Shown: positions 54,418 through 63,438 of the stretch, piece after piece | Layout of the letters: every line of letters begins with the position of its first letter | How positions within the stretch are numbered: position 1 is the stretch's first letter | Source: Lachnospiraceae bacterium JLR.KK002 | Lineage (GTDB): Bacteria; Bacillota; Clostridia; Lachnospirales; Lachnospiraceae | Direction: 5' to 3' | Assembly (NCBI GenBank): GCA_036941025.1 | Contig: JAYMNP010000001.1 | Coordinates: 2,254,501-2,318,500 of the forward strand | Length of the DNA stretch: 64,000 nucleotides | Program-made: the position numbers and the translations under genes | Notes under the pieces: generated by a model | Told to the model about the DNA's origin: nothing | The model's input: only the letters and a program-made list of their open reading frames with translations | The model's database searches: none

Positions 54418-54819
54418 TCACTGATTTTCCAGTAATGTCTCTGCCAGCCCGCCATATCCATAGCGTTTCATCACACTTTTGATTCCTTCTGCCACTTCCT
54501 CTCTGGAAAAATCATGGTCTTCCAGAAAATCACTGGTCTTCTCGTTGAGATAATCATAAAATGCCAGAGATAGCTTCAGATGTTCCGGTTTTCCCTCTTC
54601 TTCCGTCCAGGATTCGCTTTCCAGATATTCATACAGCATATTTTCCGCCCCGTTTATATTTCCCTGGTCTGCCATAAGACACAGCTTCTGATAAAAATCC
54701 TGGTCTTTTCCCTCCAGAAACACCAGCTCCTGCTTTTCTTCGTCCACATGGAAAATCAGTTTCAGTATGGCGCGCACCATTTCATGAATGATACGCATAA
54801 TATAATCTTTTTCTACCAT
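54418..54819 (-). CDS. DUF6483 family protein
   Basis: 133 residues, AGGAG seven bases before the ATG. Entirely helical and acidic, opening with YIMRIIHEMVRAILKLIFHV and containing a TPR-like stretch NINGAENMLYEYLESES. It fits the DUF6483 family of Clostridia, whose function is unknown. It is 10 bp upstream of cbiA and on the same strand, so it is probably co-transcribed with it. That does not prove a role in cobamide synthesis. Confidence 0.8.
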   Translation of the reverse strand: MVEKDYIMRIIHEMVRAILKLIFHVDEEKQELVFLEGKDQDFYQKLCLMADQGNINGAENMLYEYLESESWTEEEGKPEHLKLSLAFYDYLNEKTSDFLEDHDFSREEVAEGIKSVMKRYGYGGLAETLLENQ

Positions 54820-54858
54820 TGATACACTCCTGTTCCTCTGTCCTGTCTGCGCCGGGGA

Positions 54859-55536
54859 TTATGGCACTTTTTCTTTCTGAAACATCATCGCAAAAACTGC
54901 CAGAAGAAGCACACTGGAAATCCAGATGGCCTTCTCTGCCAGAAGTTTCGTCAGTATGCCTCCCAGAGCGGCTCCCGCGATAAAGATTCCGATAAATCCG
55001 TAATACAGCAGGCTTTTCTGTCTCAGCTCCCGGTTCCCGGTGGAACGGTAGCTGCACCACAGTTCCGTTGCCGCCCGCAGATTCCCGATGCACATGGTAG
55101 TGGCGTAGGCGTTTCCATTTAATTTCCGGAAGCTCTGCACCTGCATGGCACACACAAAAGAAACCAGCATATTGGCAAACAGGTTGATTTGCTGAGGGAA
55201 AAATCCTGCCGCAAACAGCAGCACAGCCTCCAGCAATACCACAATCTGTCTCCAGTGAATGGCCTCCGACCTGCTAAACCGCCTGCGTATTTTCTCAGCT
55301 CCGTAAATTCCCACTGCAAAGGCAGCCACCGGCAGCAGATAACGCACGCCCAAGCGCCAGTTCCCCATGGCGAAATTCTGTCCCATCAGCACCATATTCC
55401 CTGTCTGGGCATTGGCAAATACCTCATCCCTGCAGTTGTAGGTATAAGCGTCCTGAAATCCCCCGGAAATGCACAGGATTGCCACCACAGCCGCTGATTC
55501 TGACATCTGACCTTTTTTCCTCATATATACGCTCAC
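54859..55536 (-). CDS. YoaK-type membrane protein (DUF1275)
   Basis: 225 residues with about six helices. It opens ILCISGGFQDAYTYNCRDEVFANAQTG in the first two segments, written here by its parts ISGGFQDAYTY and FANAQTGNMV, which are characteristic of DUF1275. Later NAYATTMCIGNLRAATELW matches the second half. Role unknown; a transporter is often suggested. A GTG at 55536 overlaps the thioesterase stop (GTGA); ATGs at 55524 and 55506 are alternatives. Confidence 0.85.
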   Translation of the reverse strand: MSVYMRKKGQMSESAAVVAILCISGGFQDAYTYNCRDEVFANAQTGNMVLMGQNFAMGNWRLGVRYLLPVAAFAVGIYGAEKIRRRFSRSEAIHWRQIVVLLEAVLLFAAGFFPQQINLFANMLVSFVCAMQVQSFRKLNGNAYATTMCIGNLRAATELWCSYRSTGNRELRQKSLLYYGFIGIFIAGAALGGILTKLLAEKAIWISSVLLLAVFAMMFQKEKVP

Positions 55537-55925
55537 TGTCCCTGCTTTTTCTTATCTGCCTTGCTCTGGAATTTTGTTTCTTCTATTATGAAGCGCTCAT
55601 GAAATCCCTCTCCGATTTTTCCTGATTCATCAAAAGCGGTGATGGAGAATGTCAGCTTCCTGCCATCCACTTCCGTCAGAACACTGTCGCACCATACTTT
55701 CATACCCACCGGCGTGGGAGCCTGGTGTTCCAGATTCAGTTTGATTCCCACGGTGCCCATGCCCGCCTCCAGATGTTCTGCCACGCTTTTCCAGGCAGTT
55801 TCTTCCATAAGAGCCGCCATACGCGGTGTGGCAAGCACGTTAAGCGTGCCGCTTTTATGCACTTTTGCGGTATCCTCTGCAGTTACGGTCAGTTCCTGAT
55901 GTCCTTTGATTCCTGTCTCCAACAT
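55533..55925 (-). CDS. FlK-like thioesterase family protein
   Basis: 130 residues from the ATG at 55925 with AAAGGAG upstream. Hot-dog fold pattern: STRL-like ATPRMAALMEETAWKSVAEH, GIKLNLEHQAPTPVGMKVWC and LTFSITAFDESGKIGEGFHE with the conserved His near the end. It follows the fluoroacetyl-CoA thioesterase-like family, and the Thr-Glu-His residues expected of that site can be matched (ATPRM, MEET, FHERF). Probable role is hydrolysis of a small acyl-CoA. It overlaps the YoaK-type gene by four bases. Confidence 0.82.
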   Translation of the reverse strand: MLETGIKGHQELTVTAEDTAKVHKSGTLNVLATPRMAALMEETAWKSVAEHLEAGMGTVGIKLNLEHQAPTPVGMKVWCDSVLTEVDGRKLTFSITAFDESGKIGEGFHERFIIEETKFQSKADKKKQGQ

Positions 55926-56083
55926 TCCGATTCTCCTTTTCTGCGCATGTGTTTTCATTTTCTCCTGCTTACCAGTTTACCACAGGAAAGATGATTTTTC
56001 TACTGTGGATTTATGGACCGGTTATTTTTCATTTTGGATGATACAATAATTAAGAAAAGATAAAAAAAGGGGAACCAGCCCAT

Positions 56084-56609
56084 GTGTTTTTAAACAGTAT
56101 TACACCTTTTGATAAATACAAAACCATAACAAAGCTTCGGGAAAACGGTTATGGCAAATATGATGTGATTTCTCCTGACTGCAGTGAAGTGCCAAAAGAC
56201 TGCAATAATTATAAAGATTATATTAAAAGAATCGAGCAGAACATGTTACAGGACCTGGTCACGTCTTATCCGGAACTGCAGCCAGACTGCCGCCGGGCTG
56301 TCTGGGATTTACTGTCTCTGCTGTTCGAGAAAAAGAACAGAAGTTTATTTTTGTCATTGATGAATGGGACGCTGTCTTCCACATGCCTTTTTCAGATGAG
56401 GAAGACCTGAAAACCTGGCTCCTGTTTTTGAAAGCTCTGTTAAAAGGAAAAAGCTACGTTGCCTTTGCTTATATGACAGGCATCCTTCCCATTGCAAAGT
56501 ATTCGGAAGGCTCTGAACTGAACATGTTCCTGGAATACGATATGGCCACAAAAATCCGATTTGGGGAATATTTCGGCTTTTCTGAATCAGAAGTCGACAT
56601 GTGGAAACA
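56084..56609 (+). pseudogene. Remnant of an AAA-ATPase-like/DUF1703-type gene
   Basis: Two frames cover the middle of the AAA_ATPase_like family: LRENGYGKYDVISPDCSEVP in the first, then, after a one-base shift in the A run near 56330, FIFVIDEWDAVFHMPFSDEE (Walker B-like) and AYMTGILPIAKYSEGSELNM. The N-terminal P-loop part and the C-terminal nuclease part are absent; the right end is cut at the convergent methyltransferase gene. It is therefore a fragment left by deletion. These genes are multicopy and often mobile in gut Bacteroides and Clostridia. Confidence 0.8.
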
Positions 56610-57419
56610 CTACTGTAATCTGCTTTTTTCTCCGACAAACAGCAGATGGTTTGTCATACCGAGCAGCTCCGGCTTTTCACAGATATAGAAATGATAACGG
56701 AGATACTGTGCGTAGTCCTCATCGCTCATTTCGTTGATTCTTTCCGCCAGAAGCTCGCTTGCACCATCGGATGCAACCCTGTGCAATACGTTTATGCCGC
56801 CGTCAGCAAGTAGTTTTTCTGCAGCATCCACCGTGTGGAATACAAACGGAAAGTCATTGAGTTTGAATGTTTCTCTGTCATAATCGCCGCCTGAAAAATA
56901 ATTTACATCGTATGCAAGCTCGGTAAGGAAAACAAAGTCATTGGAAATAAAGGCAAAGAATATTTTACCGTCGTCTTTGCAAACTCGCCTGGCTTCGCTG
57001 ATGCACTTCTGTTTGTCCCCATCATGTTTCAAATGATAAAGGGGGCCGAACAGAAGCACGACGTCAAAGGACTTATCTGCATAGCGGGAGAGATCAAGGG
57101 CGTTGCCCTGAACAAGATCTATGTTGTCTTCGCTGGTGAGCTTCTTTCTGAAAGCCGCAATGTTGGCGTCGGCAAGCTCAAGAGCCGACACTTCATAACC
57201 CTTATGTGCAAAGTAAAGACTGTATTCGCCTGCACCTGCACCGATGTCAAGTATCCTGTCGCCCGCTTTCAGATATTTTTCCAGGTAATGAACGGTAGTC
57301 AGAAATTCAACCCTTGCGGCCTTTGAATGATTGAGTCTGCTGTCCTCGTTGAATATATCATACGTTCTGTTTACACGTTCACTTTCGTTTTCTATTTTTG
57401 CAAGTTGTTCAAAATCCAT
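56610..57419 (-). CDS. Class I SAM-dependent methyltransferase
   Basis: 269 residues from the ATG at 57419 with GGAGG six bases upstream. Motif I is LDIGAGAGEYSLYFA, followed by ALELADANI (II), LVQGNALDLSRYADKSFDVV and LLFGPLYHL (IV) and a YCxxEARRVCKDDG-like segment. It resembles small-molecule or ubiquinone-type methyltransferases; substrate unknown. Its start overlaps the fructosamine kinase stop by 11 bp. On its other side it abuts the truncated AAA-ATPase remnant. Confidence 0.85.
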   Translation of the reverse strand: MDFEQLAKIENESERVNRTYDIFNEDSRLNHSKAARVEFLTTVHYLEKYLKAGDRILDIGAGAGEYSLYFAHKGYEVSALELADANIAAFRKKLTSEDNIDLVQGNALDLSRYADKSFDVVLLFGPLYHLKHDGDKQKCISEARRVCKDDGKIFFAFISNDFVFLTELAYDVNYFSGGDYDRETFKLNDFPFVFHTVDAAEKLLADGGINVLHRVASDGASELLAERINEMSDEDYAQYLRYHFYICEKPELLGMTNHLLFVGEKSRLQ

Positions 57420-58317
57420 AATATTCCTCCACAATACGTCTTACCGAAGACAGATAGCCCCGGCCAAACAGATTCAGATGATTCAGCAAATGATAAAGGT
57501 TATAAAAATCCTTCCGCTTTTCATATCCTGGCTGCAGAGGCGCAGCTTCCCGGTACTCCTCATAAAATCTCCGGGAAAATCCTCCAAAAAGCTCCGTCAT
57601 GGCCAGGTCTGCTTCCCGGTGTCCCACATAAGCCGCCGGATCTGTCAGCCACGCCAGACCGTCGCTCCCTGTCATTACATTTCCGGCCCACAAATCTCCA
57701 TGGACAAGAGACGGGTACTCCGGCTCCACCAGAATGTCTTCTGCCCGCTCCAGCAGCTTTGTTATCTTTTTCCGCTCTTCTTCCTGAAAATAGCCGGAAG
57801 CCTGACGAAACTGAGGTTTCAGCCGGCAATCCCGAAAAAACTCCACCCAGCTTTTGCACGGTGTATTCACCTGCGGATTTGCACCGATATAATTATCCTG
57901 AACAAACCCATAAGTTCCTCCGGTAACAAAATCCTCCGTCCCGGCCTGGTGCATTCGAGCCAGCTGACGTGCCAGGATTTCCTGAGAATCTCTCCTAGGA
58001 CGTCCCCTTTCCACAAATTCCAGCAGTAAAAAAGCTCCTTCACCTGCTTCTTCTCCGCAGCCGAGTACCTGCGGTGTGGAAATGACGCCCGTCTTTGCAA
58101 TGGCCGCAAGGCCCTCCGCTTCCCGCAGGAAAAACGATACGTTTTTTCCAGGGTTGGATTTCATAAAAATGTGCGTTCCGTCACTGAGGGTCAGTTTCGT
58201 TGCCTCGTTGATGTCGCCTCCCGTTACCCGCTCTCTGGCTGTGATTTTCATGCTGTTACCGGACAGCATATGCAATGCCTGCTCCAGGGAGGAAAACTGT
58301 TGTATGGTATCTGTCAT
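57409..58317 (-). CDS. Fructosamine kinase family protein
   Basis: 302 residues. Aminoglycoside-phosphotransferase-like fold with the catalytic loop LVHGDLWAGNVMTGSDG and the metal-binding DPAAYVGHREADLAMTELFG, both diagnostic of the FN3K family. It phosphorylates ketosamines on glycated proteins or small Amadori products so that they decompose. GAAAGGACA lies upstream of the ATG. It leads a two-gene unit with the methyltransferase. Confidence 0.9.
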   Translation of the reverse strand: MTDTIQQFSSLEQALHMLSGNSMKITARERVTGGDINEATKLTLSDGTHIFMKSNPGKNVSFFLREAEGLAAIAKTGVISTPQVLGCGEEAGEGAFLLLEFVERGRPRRDSQEILARQLARMHQAGTEDFVTGGTYGFVQDNYIGANPQVNTPCKSWVEFFRDCRLKPQFRQASGYFQEEERKKITKLLERAEDILVEPEYPSLVHGDLWAGNVMTGSDGLAWLTDPAAYVGHREADLAMTELFGGFSRRFYEEYREAAPLQPGYEKRKDFYNLYHLLNHLNLFGRGYLSSVRRIVEEYYGF

Positions 58318-58373
58318 CTGAGATGTCCTTTCTTCTGAAAAATTCCTTTTAAATAACTTTCTATGAAAAATCG

Positions 58374-61300
58374 TTACGCCTGCATTTCCCGAAAATCAAT
58401 GTAACACACGGGATAACTTTCTTCCGGCATCTTTCTTCTGATAAGTCTGAATACCCGTTCCTCATGGGTGGAAATAATAAGCTGCCGGTCTGTATTTTCC
58501 AGAATATTTCGCAGCAAATCTACAAACCCAACAATATTCATCTCATCAAAATGACCAATTGGATCATCAATAAAAATGCTCTTCAGAGGTGCGTTTCCTT
58601 TTTGCAACGCCTTTCCAAGAAAAATGGCAAATGCCGCAACATTAAGCTGCGCTGTACTCAAAAACCACGCAGGTGGATATGGTTTCCCCTCCTCCCCAAT
58701 TACAGCAAAGGAAAGTCCTGGCTGTTCTTTCTCATCAAAGGAAAATCTTGCAACCAGATGCTTTAGCTTCTCATGAGGTTCCAGCTTTTCATAAATTTCT
58801 CCCATCTGGTATCTTTGCAAAAATTCCTCCATTTCCTGCTCTATTTTCTGTTTCTGCTGCTGATATTTTTCTTCTGTTTCCTCTACCCATTTCTTTCCTG
58901 TGGCTGCTTCTTTTTCCGCCTTTTTCAAACTCTCAGATACTTCTTTCCACTGCAGAAAATAATTCTCGGCTTCCCTGTTGTATTTTAATTTCCGCAAACA
59001 TTCCGTACATGCTTCAATATGCTCCTTTTCTTTCAAAAGTATTTTTCTTTTCTCTTTTACCACATCTTCAAGATTGGCAACAGGTATTTCCGCTTCATTG
59101 GAAATCTCCATTTTCAGCATATCAGACAGCCGATTTCTTACAGATAGCAATTCTTTCCCTGTGCTCTCTATCTGCCGCTGTATTTGCAGATATTGCTTTT
59201 CAAAATCCGTCTCCTGAAAAAGGGATATATCCTGCAGCTCATCCAGTTGTTCGCTGCATACAGCAAATTTTCTGTTCAGCTCTTCATATACTGTCTTCTG
59301 ATTCACAATCCATTCTTCAAGGGTTACATATGGTTGAGACATGATAAACTGCTCTTTCTTTTTCATCATGAAATAAAGTTCCAGAGACTGTGCTTCCATA
59401 CGGGAAACCAATTCTTTAATCTCATCCAGGTTGTTCCGACAATTTGCAATTTGTTCCTGACAGGCTGTTTTCTGCTCCGAATTTTTCTGAATATCTGACT
59501 TCAATCCTGTAATCTCCTGATCCAGCTTTGTATTCCACATGTCCCTCCAGTTTTCAATTCCTTCCTCCTGATAGACAACATAAATTCCATTTTCCTGGTC
59601 CTGTCGCTGTATCTCTGCCATGCGCTTTTTCAACACGACGATATTTTTTTCGATTTCTTCCTTTTTTTCTTCTTTTTCTGGACATTCTTTACTGAATCTT
59701 TCAATTTCCTCTTTTATTGTTCCGGTAAGTCTGGTTAAAATACTGTTATAATTTTCAATATTATCTTCCACTAATGACTGTAAATCTGTCATTTTAATTT
59801 CTATCTCCTGCTTTTTCTCTTTTCTTTTTTCACTTTCTTCCGAATTAACTTTATATGTATGTTCCAATAATTCCCTGTAATCTGAAAACTTTGTATTGCA
59901 GATTGGACAATACGAAAGCTCCCCATCTTCTATTACCTGTCGGGCATCTGACAAAATCTTTCTAATACAGTCTTCCGTCTGTTCTTCTGCCAGAATTTTC
60001 TGAACCACCTGCTTTAGATTTTCCTCCAGTTTCTGATATTCTTTCATTTTTTGAAAAATAAAATCACTGAATAACTGCAATCCTGTATCCTCTTCTGGCT
60101 CTATCGTACTTTTCTCATACCTTGTCTTTGCACACTTAAAATCCTTAATTCTGTTTTTTTCCAGCTTTTCCAGCTTTTTTTCTTTTTCAGAAATTACACT
60201 TTGGATGCCTGAAATCTGTCTTTCACAATCTGCTTTCTGCACAACAAATACTTCCTGTTTCTTCTTCAGTTCTTCCAGTTCCTTTGCATGCTCGCAGACA
60301 CGCCTGTACTCATTTTCTTCTCTGCGTTGACGTTTCTTCTTCTCCAGCTCTATCATGAATCTGTCCCCCTCAGCCTGCAAAGCTGAAAAACGTTCATCCA
60401 AATTGGAGGATATTATTTTCAATTCTTCAAGTCGGACATCCGCACCAAAATACTTCATAACATCCTGATACCACGTCTCTCCCTTCTCATACAGAAATTG
60501 AACTTCTTCTATTTCATTTCCAAGCTCCTCCCGCTTCTTTTCCAGTTCTTCTTTTTGCCCCAGCAATATTTTCTTATTATGACACTTTGAAAGATAGCTT
60601 TTCACTTTTCTTTGTTCCTGGGTTATCTCTTTCTCTTTCGCACACAATGCACCATAAGTTTTAATATCATTCTCCGCTTCTCTGTCCAGATAATTACAGT
60701 TTCTTTCTATTTTTTCTCTGTTTTTTTCATATAAGTCGTACTGACTGTCCACCAGACTACTCCACTGCACATATTCCGATGCACTGATTGTTGAAAAAGC
60801 CAATTTTCCAATTACTGTATTTCCGGATATTTTAAGGAAGTCTTCCACATCCCGCTCCAGACTTTCTACAAAACTTCTGCTTGTTTCTAATTTTTCATAC
60901 TGTTCTTTTAATTCACCACACATTTTAGTCAGCTGATCATACTTCTCAAACTCTTTACGTTTTCGGTTATAGGATTCCTCGAACTGTCTGCGTTTCTCAC
61001 CATCTGTATCCCACAAATCTCCCCATTCCTTATAAAGCTCTTTCGGTTTCATTCCTGCAATAAACCCGTCTATTTTATGATGGGGCAGTATCAGGCTGTT
61101 CCAAATACTGCTCTGATTAGCGGACAGATATTCTTTTAAAGGATTACTTTCAGATGATTTGGGACGCCCTGTACCATAATCCTTCTGCGTTCGTCCACTA
61201 ATCTCTGAAACTTTGCGTTCTATCCAGTTATTCTCATCCTGGTAGATTTTCACATATGCCGATTCTTCAGGCTTCGCTTCTGTATTTTTCAAAACAGTGC

Positions 61301-61937
61301 TTCCCAATATATTCTTATCGGCGATTCCGGTAAAACGTCCCACGGAGCCTGTCAGCCCCCATTCAATTCCGTCAAAAAAGCTAGTCTTTCCCATTCCATT
61401 CGGTGCAAAAAGAACAACAAGACGTGCCGGTCTTCCATCCCGGATAAAGCTGAATTCTCTTTTTCCCCTGTATATCCTGAAATTCATCAGTTCCACACCT
61501 GTAACCACAGGACAATCCGATTCCGGAATCACAAAATTAAATGAAAACAGCTTTTTTCTCACCATATCCAGCTTTTCTTCCACAGTCATGACGTTGGCTG
61601 CAGATACAACAAATTTTCGCGAAGAATATGTATTGTCTTCTATTTCTTTTACAAGGTCTGTTTCTACCTTTTCTGTTACAAAAAACCAGACATAAAAATT
61701 ACTCCGCTCCAGTATACCTGGTATTTCACTTTGTACATAAACTGCAATGCTGTCCACAACTTTTTTCCAGTCCGCTTTCAGATCTTTCTGGCTTTCCATT
61801 GTACTGAAAAAAACATGTGCACACTCAGCGCCATTGGTTTTCAGCTTCCATTTGTAATATCCTTCTATCCGGTCACCCAAAATCTCTTTCAGTTCCTCCC
61901 GTATCGGCTCTTTTTTCCAGTTATCCCCATATATCAT
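58374..61937 (-). CDS. SMC-like ATPase with zinc hook (LmuB-like, Lamassu defence)
   Basis: 1187 residues. An unrecognised N-terminal domain of about 145 residues precedes the head. Walker A is APNGMGKTS (178-186), then long coiled coils (about 310-1040) with a CPIC zinc-hook-like motif near 676, LSTAQLNVAAFAIFLG (signature) near 1090 and IFIDDP (Walker B) at 1121-1126, followed by a ISTHEERVF His switch. The SbcC/Rad50 architecture together with a trypsin-like protease and an MBL hydrolase immediately upstream fits the hydrolase-protease subtype of Lamassu, where the SMC protein senses aberrant DNA and activates effectors. The start overlaps the protease stop by 17 bp. No LmuC-like gene is seen. 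Confidence 0.78.
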   Translation of the reverse strand: MIYGDNWKKEPIREELKEILGDRIEGYYKWKLKTNGAECAHVFFSTMESQKDLKADWKKVVDSIAVYVQSEIPGILERSNFYVWFFVTEKVETDLVKEIEDNTYSSRKFVVSAANVMTVEEKLDMVRKKLFSFNFVIPESDCPVVTGVELMNFRIYRGKREFSFIRDGRPARLVVLFAPNGMGKTSFFDGIEWGLTGSVGRFTGIADKNILGSTVLKNTEAKPEESAYVKIYQDENNWIERKVSEISGRTQKDYGTGRPKSSESNPLKEYLSANQSSIWNSLILPHHKIDGFIAGMKPKELYKEWGDLWDTDGEKRRQFEESYNRKRKEFEKYDQLTKMCGELKEQYEKLETSRSFVESLERDVEDFLKISGNTVIGKLAFSTISASEYVQWSSLVDSQYDLYEKNREKIERNCNYLDREAENDIKTYGALCAKEKEITQEQRKVKSYLSKCHNKKILLGQKEELEKKREELGNEIEEVQFLYEKGETWYQDVMKYFGADVRLEELKIISSNLDERFSALQAEGDRFMIELEKKKRQRREENEYRRVCEHAKELEELKKKQEVFVVQKADCERQISGIQSVISEKEKKLEKLEKNRIKDFKCAKTRYEKSTIEPEEDTGLQLFSDFIFQKMKEYQKLEENLKQVVQKILAEEQTEDCIRKILSDARQVIEDGELSYCPICNTKFSDYRELLEHTYKVNSEESEKRKEKKQEIEIKMTDLQSLVEDNIENYNSILTRLTGTIKEEIERFSKECPEKEEKKEEIEKNIVVLKKRMAEIQRQDQENGIYVVYQEEGIENWRDMWNTKLDQEITGLKSDIQKNSEQKTACQEQIANCRNNLDEIKELVSRMEAQSLELYFMMKKKEQFIMSQPYVTLEEWIVNQKTVYEELNRKFAVCSEQLDELQDISLFQETDFEKQYLQIQRQIESTGKELLSVRNRLSDMLKMEISNEAEIPVANLEDVVKEKRKILLKEKEHIEACTECLRKLKYNREAENYFLQWKEVSESLKKAEKEAATGKKWVEETEEKYQQQKQKIEQEMEEFLQRYQMGEIYEKLEPHEKLKHLVARFSFDEKEQPGLSFAVIGEEGKPYPPAWFLSTAQLNVAAFAIFLGKALQKGNAPLKSIFIDDPIGHFDEMNIVGFVDLLRNILENTDRQLIISTHEERVFRLIRRKMPEESYPVCYIDFREMQA

Positions 61938-63348
61938 CTAATATTTCCTCCAGTTTATCTTTCATTTCTTCTTCCGTCTGACAATCATCCAGTTTATCCA
62001 GCAGCTCCTGTATATGAATAATTCCGTAATCCCTTTCTTTCATTTCTCCTTCCAGCAAATCATAGGCGGCATTGCTGGAAAATTCTTTGTACTTTTCCAT
62101 TTCGCCATCAGCAATATCATTTATAATCTTCTTAAATTTCCTTCTTGGAAATGAGCGCTTTACTCTGGGAATTTCTCTGCTCTGCCAAATCAATATGGAA
62201 TTTCCGGGAATCTGCTCACCCAAAACCCGCCCGTTAGCCGCAGCACCCACAACAGAAGCCAACTCAGCTTCTCCATTTCCCTCAGAGCATACATACACTA
62301 CCTTCAGCTTTTCTCCCATATCAGGCTGATAGCAGACATTACATATATCATCGTGCAGAACTTTTCCGATGAACATGGGCCAGATACGTCCGCTCCAATA
62401 ATAATTACAATTCTTTCTGTTTCCGTCGCAAACAGGGATATCATAAAATTCTTCTTTTGCAAGCATCTGTTCCGGGGAAGATTCTCTGGCAATCTGACGT
62501 ATGATTTTACATATCAGACGTTTTGTATCTGTATCCATACTTTTCAGATATGTATTATGGCATTCCAGCAATTCTTCATCACAAAATCCTGCAGGCGGCT
62601 CTTCCTCGTCATATTCCTCCATAGTTTCCCACCCGATACTTTTGAGCCTTTCTGATATCTCCGTACTTCCTATGGCAAGAAACTGCTGATACATTTCGTT
62701 AATATCACAGGCCACTAAAATACCCGCAAAAACTGAGCTGCCTTCATATTCTGCAACCAGTCCCGTTCCTGAAAATCCTCTCAGTCTTTCTGTAAATCCA
62801 ATCGTCTCTATATTCCGTGCTTTACAGGTTATCAGCCTGTTTTCTGCTTCCCACCTGAGACAATCACCAAATATCTCCTCATAATTCTTTTTTTCATTTG
62901 GAAAACCATATCCGGTAAAATTTATACCTCTTTTTATCTTTTCCTCTGACAGACGATATACAGGTAAAGCTCCCATATCACCACATGAAATTTCTTTCTT
63001 TTTGATTCTCAATACGGCAATATCATCATGACTCGCTCTCTCATCCTCATCCTCCAACCTGCCACATAATTTTTCCAGCTCCTTTTCATCCTCATAAAGG
63101 GTGCATAATTCAAACTGAGAAAGTTCATATTCTTTTGAATTGCTCAAATAATCAATCTGGACAGGTTTCCTGCTTTTCTTCACAAATGCTTTGAGAACAA
63201 CGTGACATACTGTAATAATATAAACATACGTACTGCCTTTCATTGTGTATAAAAACCCCGTTCCACACCCATATTCTGTTTCAATACGCACGGTATGCTG
63301 TTTTAATTTTCCCTTCTCTGCCAACTTTCTGTAAATTACATCATCCAT
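61921..63348 (-). CDS. Trypsin-like serine protease effector (Lamassu-type)
   Basis: 475 residues. The chymotrypsin-fold domain (about 20-240) has a complete triad: His49 in ITVCHVV, Asp in HDDIAVL (108-109) and Ser193 in GFSGTGL. No signal peptide is seen, so it acts in the cytosol, unlike HtrA-type proteases. The C-terminal 230 residues carry a Cys/His-containing stretch (CDGNRKNCNYYW, DDICNVCYQ) and a helical tail that may bind the SMC-like partner. It is read just before that partner and after the MBL hydrolase. Confidence 0.82.
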   Translation of the reverse strand: MDDVIYRKLAEKGKLKQHTVRIETEYGCGTGFLYTMKGSTYVYIITVCHVVLKAFVKKSRKPVQIDYLSNSKEYELSQFELCTLYEDEKELEKLCGRLEDEDERASHDDIAVLRIKKKEISCGDMGALPVYRLSEEKIKRGINFTGYGFPNEKKNYEEIFGDCLRWEAENRLITCKARNIETIGFTERLRGFSGTGLVAEYEGSSVFAGILVACDINEMYQQFLAIGSTEISERLKSIGWETMEEYDEEEPPAGFCDEELLECHNTYLKSMDTDTKRLICKIIRQIARESSPEQMLAKEEFYDIPVCDGNRKNCNYYWSGRIWPMFIGKVLHDDICNVCYQPDMGEKLKVVYVCSEGNGEAELASVVGAAANGRVLGEQIPGNSILIWQSREIPRVKRSFPRRKFKKIINDIADGEMEKYKEFSSNAAYDLLEGEMKERDYGIIHIQELLDKLDDCQTEEEMKDKLEEILDDIWG

Positions 63349-63438
63349 CTTATCCCCCTGTCATGTCTCCCATACGCTTCCGCACATGACAATTTCCGTT
63401 TCCTGAAATCACAGACTTATATTACTCTTCTGTTCCCA

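Noticed and set aside
45790..54461. Cobalamin riboswitch controlling the cobamide genes
   Set aside because: Searched by eye for a B12-box-like element before cbiA, DUF6483, cobT and cobU and saw none; a covariance search would be decisive.
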